NCBI GenBank assembly: GCA_029216955.1 | Contig: JANAVB010031417.1 | Location: 20,437,278-20,501,277 of the forward strand | From: Iris pallida | Taxonomy: Eukaryota > Streptophyta > Magnoliopsida > Asparagales > Iridaceae | DNA: 64,000 nt | Direction: 5' to 3' | Shown here: positions 56,089 through 64,000 of the stretch, one piece after another | How positions within the stretch are numbered: the stretch's first letter is position 1 | Layout: every line of letters starts with the position of its first letter | Notes under the pieces: model-generated | Told to the model about the DNA's origin: nothing | What the model saw: only the letters and a program-made list of their open reading frames with translations | The model's database searches: none | Made by a program: the position numbers and the translations under genes

Positions 56089-57533
56089 ACTCGTTCCTAC
56101 AATCGGTCCTACAAACTTAACCAGACATCATGCTCGCGTTCTCCCGACACCAGAGGTCAACTTGAGTCTACGATACTCAAAGGCAACAATCTTTCTGACC
56201 CAAGGTCTCTTACGACACTCCTATCTCTGATTCTCGACCGAATAGGAATCCCTTACTCAATCTTTGAATTAGTCCCAACTAGTTCATGCCATAACATAGG
56301 TCGCGCGCTCAAACACACATAGCCTAACCGTTACTCGAATCGATCCACGACATAACTCTTAGGATCATTCTACTATCCGCCGCTCTTGCGCATTGTAAAT
56401 TCCTTGCAATCGTCTTACCGCATCGCTATACTAAGCACGTTCCTCGACATCTATTCGATTATCGAACAACCGAGTCTACTTACGTACTTATTCGATCGAT
56501 CATAAATTTCCTTTCCTGGCCGTATCCATCTAGTCGAAGGCTACTTGCTAACTTCCGAAACACGATACCCACTCGCTTAGACTTATCCTCAACATGTACT
56601 ATATCATCTTTCATCCTCGACGAAATTTCTTGTTCGACTTCTTCAGGATCGTCCTACGGTTTCCAACATTCACTTGATTTGGCGGTCAAGTCTTCTAGGG
56701 TCATCTGTTCCGAAACTACGTTCGATAATTGAAGATCATCAACGAAGGACAGTTTATACGAACCATGCTATATCCTATCGCGAAGCCAAATCAATTTTCG
56801 ACCATTCCTATGAGACTTTATCCACTCCGACGTAACGTACCAATCCATAGTTTATCTACCCCGCGCAACTGATGCACCGTTAGCTACTCGAGTCACTCAT
56901 GCGCTTGCGCGCCATTACTACTCGAATCACTCATGCATTACCGTCGACTATTTTTGCTAGTCGTATGACATCTACTCGCCTCAAGTCCGAGTTTACCTAT
57001 TCGTGATCATAGTCCGACACATTCCGTACTCATCGAAACCATCCTCGAACAACTTTCGCATCAAACCACAAGTCAAATCCAATTTGTCACGCCTTGCAAG
57101 TTCGATCATCCCCGCTGGATGAATCACCATACCAGTGCTCACGCGGAATGATCGCCCTAATTTGGTGTGACGCATGTGCGATGCTGGAGTTGCACTCGCA
57201 TAAGACAAAAATGTTAACATTGTGGTTATCTTCGAAATAATCAAGCACTTTCGTTTTCTTCCGAGTAACATCCATCGACTCTCAAATTCTCCGAAGCATT
57301 CCTACCATCGTCATCCAAATCGACATCAACTTAACTTGCATCTTATTCATCCAACAACAATGCCCAACATAATTTTTGTTCATTCGATCAAAGTATCCCC
57401 GAGTTATTGCATATCGTCTTTGATACGCCTCAATACCATCGTCGATATGCATAACTTGAACATCTTCCTTTCTCATAAGCTCAAACCCGTTGCAATCATT
57501 GCTATTATCCGAACTTGAATACGAATCAAGTCT
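56089..57533. other. Unresolved decayed retroelement sequence
   Basis: No convincing pol domain on either strand. At 57089 TGTCACGCC and the following 120 bp (to GTTGCACTCGCATAAGAC, 57208) resemble the end of the minus-strand LTR at 45364-45480. This could be part of that element's other LTR, but similarity stops there. GGCGGTCAAGTC occurs at about 56684 and 57574. Confidence 0.4.
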
Positions 57534-58944
57534 TGCACACATCAAGATTCATTCCATTATAACTAACTAGAATCGGCGGTCAAGTCCAGCCTACGCCGCA
57601 GCATCGGCGGTAGTACGCTGTCTGGACTCAATATAAATCTCAAATACAACAAATATCTCTATTTTGCTCATTCACAATAATTATTTAATTTAAAAATCCA
57701 ATAATTTATACAAATTGTTTTTCGATACAAATCTGCTACATATGACTATTCTAACTAGAATCTATGGTTGGCCTCCAAGATACCTCTAACTCCACCCGAA
57801 GGAACCCAAAAGAAGATAGCAAGTCATCAAGAATAGTCATCAAGGATCTGTCAACTGAAAAAAATATCCAGTCAGGATTGGAACAAGTACAAGTCTAGCC
57901 CTCATAATACAAATACAATATAAAGCAATATAACACTAAACATGTTAATTAATGATCAATGGAAAACACGAACAATATGAACAAGGAAATATGCAATATG
58001 ATAAACGACATAAGAAGGTAGCGAGAATGAAAAGACAAAGAAACTCATGTAAACCATAATAGTGCACGTGTCATGAGAAGTACAACGTTCCTACACATGG
58101 ACGGCTTGGGCGAACGATGAGGTTATAAGGCCCGCCCCCGTAATCGGGAGAGTTGCCAACAATACGATCTGGACTTTGTCCACGTGCCTAGTAATTGTAC
58201 CCCTCCAATATCCATACCTCACAATCACGAAAACATGATCACGATAACGATCACGGTAACAATGAGAAAACATGATCAATAGTCAAACACTCAACTCTTA
58301 TGTGTGTAACAGTCAAGACACGGAAGATAACATGTATAAGTGAAATACGACAATATAAAGTAGATGCACATGAAGGTGTCAACAAGTACTTGCCTTGAGT
58401 TGGTTGCAGTTGACTGGCGCAATATGATTATGTCAGCACAGAAATAGTCTCAGAAGTCAAAGCTACGCAAGATGATTTTTGATGATGCACGGACTATGCC
58501 ATTGAGTCCAGAATAGTCAATTTAGTTAGGGACAATATAAGGAAGTTCGAGATTCACAAGGGATAGGAAACAAACGATTGGTCATGGATAAGATTAGATA
58601 ATCAAGAAATTTATATAAATATATATAACTATTTTTATAAAATACTTATTATTTGGAAAACTATATTGGAAAGTTAATTATAATTAAAACTATATATTTC
58701 TTTTATTCAAAGTTTATGTACCTAAATACTTGAAAAATCTAGAAAAACAATTTAGAAGTCTAATTTCTATCAAATATAAATATTAAACTAAAAAGACATA
58801 TACTAATACAAAATAATAAAATAATATTTTTATGGCTCGTAAACCCAATTTGAAAAAAATAATAAGTATATAACATGTCCCATACAATATTTTTGTTAAA
58901 ATATAATTTGGAAACTAATAATATACAATTTCTAAGATGATGAT

Positions 58945-58945
58945 G

Positions 58946-59024
<79 letters not shown>
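58945..59024. repeat. AAT microsatellite
   Basis: About 26 uninterrupted AAT units inside the minus-strand LTR-like unit. Confidence 0.95.
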
Positions 59025-59027
<3 letters not shown>

Positions 59028-60103
59028 TGCTTAATTATAATAATATCAATGAGACTTTTACTTAGCAATACTAACTTTAATAATAAAATATCTATTTAAT
59101 ACTTCTTGGTTACTACGTTATAGCAATAAAAATAATTAATGATGATACAACAGCATCAAAGCTGTTGCTTGTCCTTGGAAAAGTAAACATCGGATGGGAA
59201 GAGAGGAAAATATTGGAGAGAGAATAAATTTGAAGAAACTATAATGGATGGAGAGAGTCTTCTTCCCAAAGCAGAAGAGAGAAACACTCAGAGAGAGGGG
59301 AACAAGATGTAGAGCAGGAAAGAGAGTCAGAGAATAGGGAGCTCGCTCGAGCTCGCTCCCGATGGCGGAGTGCGGCACTGAGCGGGGAACGAGAGGGCGA
59401 CAAGGGTTCTCGATGACCAAAGAGGCGGAGAACGATGAGGTGGTGCAGACCCATAGTCCGGCGGTTGTGCCACGTCGTTGGAGGGAAGACGCGGCCGGCG
59501 CTGACCTCTTCAAATTGGTGATGGAGGTGGCGTTTGATCGCCGGCAGTGCTCGAGCCGACCTCGTCGGTGCTTGAGGGAGACGGAACACTGGGCGGAGGA
59601 GGATCGACGAGCTCCGGTCTGGTAGGTGGCGGTATTTTGGTGATAGGGTTCAGGCGGTGTAATTTTTGGATGGCCGGTGGTGGCCGGGAAGCAGGGGATA
59701 GGGTCTTGATGGCGGATTCCGGGGATTGGTGGCAGTGCAGCGATGACAAGGGTCAAGGTGATAGGATCTGGAAGGGGAATGAAGGTCGAGGCGAAGTAGG
59801 TGGCCGGTGGCAGATGATGGAACAGTGGTGGTGTTGGCTACGGCTGAGACGGGGATTAGGACTTTGGTGTCGGGGTTGCGTCCGACACCAAAAAAAGGAT
59901 TAGGCTGGATGGGGGTGTCCTATGTGACACAGAATATGGGTCGTGTCTGACATGTGGACACGAAGAGGGTGAAATGTAAATATAAATGAATAGTACAAAA
60001 TGATGGACACAGACACGTTGCACGATACAATAGAAAATTTTGTGGTGTTGATGGTTGATCTTGGGTTGTTGGATTTATGGAGAAAACAAGGGAGGAGTCA
60101 CCC

Positions 60104-60111
60104 TATATATA
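60104..60111 (-). promoter_or_regulatory. TATA box of the minus-strand LTR-like unit
   Basis: Minus-strand CCTTATATATAGGG, followed downstream (minus) by the CT-rich then GC-rich leader, as in the other LTRs. Confidence 0.45.
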
Positions 60112-60787
60112 AGGTGAGGGGTTTCCTATTAAGGGAGTTCCTAATTAGATAGGGACTAGGATCCAATGACTCAATCTTTCTATAATTTAAATCAACAACT
60201 AATTAATGCTATATTGTCAAAATTCAAATTTATAATGGATCACAATACAGTTTTTAAAATAATACTAATATATATCAAATAATTTATGAAATATCTTTCC
60301 AAAAATAGAAAAATAATATATAATAGATTTTACTTTTCAAATATTGTACTCAATAATTTTTGTAAATTTAAAGATAACAAGATAGATCAAATCTCTCCAT
60401 AAATCAGTTTAAATAACTATTTGAAGACATAAATATGTCATAACAATAATACTATAAAATAATATTTAATATTATCAAATATTTGAAGAGTAGATGATTT
60501 TATATAATTAGAACATCTCATTTAAAATAGTATAAAAACTAAATCGACTATAACTCTACTACTTGCTTAATATAATAATTCAACTATTATTGAATCAACA
60601 ATAATTACCCAATAATTTTATATATCCAAATCTAATTTTTTTTTTAAACATAATTAGTAAATCCTTTTTATAATTCGAAAAATATTCAAGATTTCTTTCA
60701 TAGGAATGCAAATATAAATATATTTTTCTAACCCAATAGTTAAAATAAAATCAATAAGATTTTAAAAACTCGAAAACGGAGGTTACA

Positions 60788-61064
60788 AAAATGACTTGGC
60801 TCCCCCGTAATATGTGAAGCCAACAATAGACAAATACAAGACAAAGTGAAGCAAAAAGACATAATCACAGCATAAAACATATGGAAACAACTAATATATA
60901 AAGAAACATCTCGTAATAAACTGAAATAGTCATGAAAATTCCACTAATAATCCAAAAGTACAACTGAAAATGTCTAACTAATCAGTTTAGACATGAAATA
61001 AAAAAAAACTACATCAACTGATCATCATCTAATCAATGTCCACTAGCCCATAGCTGAATCCACG
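60788..61064 (-). other. 3' untranslated stretch after the env-position ORF
   Basis: AT-rich. Near 60803-60809 the minus strand has ACGGGGGAG, which could be a polypurine tract for the LTR-like unit at 60787 (about 17 nt away). Confidence 0.35.
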
Positions 61065-62272
61065 TCACATCGTGGGGTCGTCCGCACCAGGAGTCTCATG
61101 AGAAAAGTAAGCTGTGGTCGGGTCAAAAAACTGAAAGGAAGCCTCATCAGTAAATCGAGGACCTAGAAATGTAGGGTGAGGTAAGATGGTGACTGGATGG
61201 ACAGGATCATGAGCCAGGCTGTAGTGGAGGTCAGCAATGCTATTTCTCAGCACCTGGGCCTGAGAAATGCGCCGAAACTCCGAATCCTGATGACGTTGCG
61301 TAGAGACAGCAACAAAATCATCAAAATGCTGATAGAACGTCGGATCAAATCCTGGGACAGGGGCTGGAACAGGAGGAACATCAGCAGGAGGGACCTCAGC
61401 ATCAGCAGCTGGAGCAGGATGAGCTCCATGAGGCAGAGGTAGAGCAGGAAATCGACGAGATCTAGTCAGCTCGACAGGAGTGGAGGAGAAGGCACACGTC
61501 TCAAGATCAATCTCGAAACGTCGAAAGATAGATGCTAAGTGCATTGGATATACTAGATTCCTACCTGCATTTTTGCAGTTAAGCATCCAGGACATCACAG
61601 TTTTGGGAAGAGAGAATGGGATGCCAAAGTGGATATGATATAAAGCAGATAGTTCCAAAAAGGTTACTTCATCAGTTGACCCTTTCTTTGGAAGAAGAAC
61701 GGAGAAAACCATACGATGAAGTTCATAGAAAGTTTGGTTCAGATTTTTGGCAAAAATTCTACGGAAAATAGGGTTAGGATGACAAATTAATTCCCTGAAG
61801 GAAGCAAGAGTCACATCAGCAGAAAATTGAATATGATAGATGTCAACCAAAGCATTACCAAGATCAGGAATATGGAAGAATTCGCTGATGTCGGTGGCGC
61901 TAAATTCTAACTCTTGCCCAGCAACGCAAGAATAGAAATTTTTGTTTGGTTTTACCTGCAGATTACAGTAAAACATACGGATGGCGTTGTCAAAAATATT
62001 TTTTGTACCTCGAAGAAATCTCGGTACCCAAGTTGGTCAAAAGTTGGAGCGTACTCAAAGAAAGTAGTAAAATTCACAAAAGCTCCATTACAAATACAAC
62101 GACCAGAAAAAGAGTCGAACCAGAGATCCGAGAAGTCGTTGTCCGGGAACAAAGTAGAGTCATATTCTTCGGGATCTCTAGGTCGTGCTGGACTGAATAA
62201 ACTTGCAGGAGTGTATTCAGAGGAAGAGGAGGCACCTTGGGAAGTGGTTCCTCTTTGACGCTTGGGGGCCAT
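61065..62272 (-). pseudogene. Env-position ORF of the SIRE-type element (plant transposon protein), one frameshift
   Basis: ATG at 62272 opens MAPKRQRGTTSQG, a short basic and Ser-rich head. The body has blocks such as FFEVQKIF and, in the next frame from about 61990, FYCNLQVKPNK ... FSATDISEFFHIPD and FSLPKTVMSWMLNC. A Pro/Ala-rich region (VPPADVPPVPAPVPG) and an acidic C-terminus follow. The two frames overlap near 61976-61990, where an A/T homopolymer suggests a one-base indel. The total is about 400 codons. The block pattern resembles the 'putative plant transposon protein' family found in SIRE and Athila-type elements. No transmembrane segment was seen, so an envelope function is not supported; the function is unknown. 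Confidence 0.65.
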
Positions 62273-62437
62273 GAGAAAGTGGAGAGAAAGTACCTTTTGA
62301 GGAAAAAGAAAGGAGGAACAAGATGAGCGCCCACTAGATCTCTTAGGAACCTTGCTAGGATGGAGGAGGAGAGGCTTCTTGGAAGAGAAGAGTGATTTCC
62401 ACGAGTTGTTGTGTGGAAAAAGTGGAAGGAAAGATGG

Positions 62438-62445
62438 ATTATATA
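62438..62445 (-). promoter_or_regulatory. TATA box upstream of the env-position ORF
   Basis: Minus-strand CCTATATAATCC lies 166 nt before the ATG. It is followed by a CT-rich leader (CCTTCCACTTTTTCC, TCTTCTCTTCC). A GAGTTCGG array lies 45 bp further upstream. Confidence 0.5.
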
Positions 62446-62489
62446 GGCACTAGGGCCGGCTGTTCGTTTCTGGAACCATAACAGCGCCG

Positions 62490-62546
62490 ACCGAACTCGG
62501 TCCGAATTCGGTCCGAACTCGGTCAGAGTTCGGGCCGAGTTCGGCC
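62490..62546. promoter_or_regulatory. CCGAACTC/GAGTTCGG array between pol and the env-position ORF
   Basis: Six CCGAA(C/T)TC or GAGTTCGG words lie in 57 bp. The arrangement (array, then TATA, then CT-rich leader) copies the SIRE-like LTR at 55371-55573. Confidence 0.65.
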
Positions 62547-62822
62547 ACTTGCATTCCCGAGACAGTCAATGCATTCTGGTAGGTTTAAAAGTAGAATTTA
62601 ATAACTTTGACTGTAATATTAAATAACGACTGTTATTTTTGGGTTAACTGTAGGGGTTGTCCCAGCTAACGGAGGTTCACCGGGGAACTCTTAAATACCG
62701 CTTCGCTTCGGCCGTAGCCGTGGTGACAGACATACCCTTTTTAAGTTTGTACCCAAAAATAATTTTCGTTAAATAAATAATAAAGTATCAAGTCATAAAT
62801 TCAATTTTAATTACCATATACA

Positions 62823-64000
62823 TTATGAGTATGAGAATTCAAGAATGCCGAGCTCACGCCTCAAAATGTTAAAACGGTCTTCAGCCAATGGTTTAGTGAA
62901 TATATCTGCTAGTTGATGATCAGTGTCAATAAATTCTAGGCAGATATCCCCGTGTTGTTGATGATCACGAAGAAAATGATGTCTAATTTCTATGTGCTTT
63001 GTGCGTGAATGACAAATAGGGTTCTTAGTCAGATTTATAGCACTAGTGTTGTCACAATAAATAGGAACATTTGTGTAGTGCAGATTGTAGTCCTCTAAGG
63101 TTTGCTTCATCCACAAAATCTGAGCACAATAACGTCCTGCGGCGATATACTCAGCCTCAGTTGTTGATAATGCTACTGAATTTTGTTTCTTGCTAAACCA
63201 AGAGACTAAGGCCTTTCCTAAGAAATGACATGTGCCACTGGTACTTTTACGGTCCACTTTGCATCCAGTAAAATCCGCATCCGAGTAACCTATAAGGTCA
63301 AAGGATTTGGTTTTGGGATACCATAAGCCAACTGTAGAAGTTCCTTTAAGGTATCGGAAGATACGCTTAACGGCACTAAGATATGATTCCTTAGGGTTTA
63401 CCTGATAACGTGCACAAATGCAAACGCTAAACATAATATCAGGGCGACTAACAGTTAAGTATAATAAACTACCAATCATACCTCGATACTTACGCTGATC
63501 GACAGGTTTGCCACTTTCATCAGCATCAAGCTTTGTAGATGTAGCCATAGGCGTCCCGATTGGCTTTACATTCTTGAAGTCGTACTTTTTCAGTATATCC
63601 TTCGTGTATTTAGCTTGGTTGATGAATGTTCCGTTCGAGTACTGTTTGATTTGAAGTCCTAGGAAGAAGTTTAGCTCTCCCATCATACTCATCTCAAATT
63701 CACTCTGCATACACTTGGCAAAATCTTGACAGAGTTTTTCATTAGTAGAACCAAATATAATGTCGTCTACATTTGCACTAGAAGAATGTCATCATTCATG
63801 GATTTAATAAATAAAGTAATATCAATCTTTTCTTTTGAAAATCCATTATCAAGTAAGAAGGTGCTTAGGCGTTCATACCAAGCACAAGGTGCTTGTTTGA
63901 TCCATAAAGTGCTTTCTTAAGCTTGAAGACGTGATCAGGTTTTTGAAAATCTTCAAAACCAGGGGGTTGTTTCACAAAAACCTCTTCTTTCAAAAATCTA
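62823..64000 (-). pseudogene. SIRE/Maximus-type copia pol, RT end and RNase H, broken
   Basis: This is open to the right edge. 63710-62823 is a clean frame with the RT end (MQSEFEMSMMGELNFFLGLQI) and RNase H marks: D (GYSDADFTG), E (TTEAEYIAAG), D (YCDNTSAINL) and the end DHQLADIFTKPLAEDRF. The sequence upstream of 63710 (minus) is RT but damaged. A deletion of about 4 nt near 63769 removes the first residue of the YVDD catalytic box and shifts the frame. A 1-nt deletion near 63903 shifts it again in the LYGLKQAPxAWYERL box. The DIFTKPL ending and downstream extra ORF point to the SIRE lineage. It is inactive. Confidence 0.9.

Larger units (their letters stand above)
57534..60787 (-). repeat. 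LTR-like unit on the minus strand (ends approximate)
   Basis: A minus-strand start TGTAACCTCCG (60787) fits the TGTxACxxCCG pattern of the other gypsy LTRs. TATATATA (60111-60104), a GC-rich leader (59880-59300), AGGCAAGTAC (about 58396) and GCGTAGGCTGG (57594) follow in the usual order. The motif predicts an end near 57537; a weak TGCA lies at 57534. No target duplication was found. It contains an AAT microsatellite. Confidence 0.5.

Noticed and set aside
56993..57545. Minus-strand ORFs of 62-92 codons
   Set aside because: No recognised domain, and they overlap each other in different frames in decayed repeat sequence.
58760..59068. Poly-Tyr ORF
   Set aside because: Translation of the AAT microsatellite.
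59136..59903. ORF of 206 codons on the minus strand with overlapping frames
   Set aside because: It corresponds to the GC-rich leader of an LTR-like unit; low complexity at both ends, no conserved domain recognised.

Overview
The window is nuclear DNA of a flowering plant. It has two intron-rich plant genes, Ty3/gypsy (Tekay-type chromovirus) and Ty1/copia (Tork- and SIRE-type) retrotransposons, MITEs, a Mutator-like element and a Helitron end. The GC-rich first exon of one gene in AT-rich surroundings hints at a monocot, but this is weak. About four fifths of the sequence is transposon-derived, mostly nested. All calls come from reading the sequence; no database search was possible.

Left nest (1-16.3 kb). 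A copia element, whose RNase H end is at 15688-15960, was entered by Tekay-1 (pol halves 1-945 and 11730-12883, 3' LTR 13052-15687). Tekay-1 was then entered by Tekay-2 (946-11724), a complete young element with 2.9-kb near-identical LTRs, a TGGGT target duplication and an intact gag-pol frame. Tekay-2 gag appears to be split by a 77-nt intron. The Tekay-1 LTR carries a 16-copy minisatellite.

Gene island (17.3-30.7 kb). Two tandem minus-strand paralogues encode FSH-type serine hydrolases (alpha/beta hydrolase fold). Each has six exons with identical middle exon lengths: 237 aa (19636 to 17372) and 246 aa (30485 to 22327). The second gene's introns hold a Mutator-like element with an exon-like ORF and a Harbinger-type MITE. 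A Helitron 3' end lies about 190 bp upstream of its ATG.

Middle (30.7-41 kb). A Helitron helicase remnant and a decayed copia derivative split by a Harbinger-type MITE are followed by a nearly complete Tork-type copia element (34390 to about 40096), disabled by two nonsense codons and a frameshift. Its LTRs carry strong palindromes.

Right nest (40-64 kb). Four solo LTRs sit among older LTR pieces. Three gypsy-type ones have exact 5-bp target duplications (41129-45163 GCTTG; 47750-51150 GAAAT; 51461-54306 CTGCG); the SIRE-like one (54653-56088) has an imperfect duplication. The 47750 and 51461 insertions interrupt an older minus-strand Tekay-like element whose 3' LTR begins at 45364. The right end holds a minus-strand SIRE-type pol fragment followed by an env-position ORF with its own TATA-like promoter.

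Across families, six gypsy LTRs share a terminal layout (short hairpin, then a GGGxCGTGACA-like end), five of them also with a CGTAG-CTGG motif about 45 nt inside. Several share an AGGCAAGTAC box resembling a splice donor. The copia promoters share palindromic GAGTTCGG arrays. These shared signals, the gag intron and the env-position promoter are the most unusual observations.
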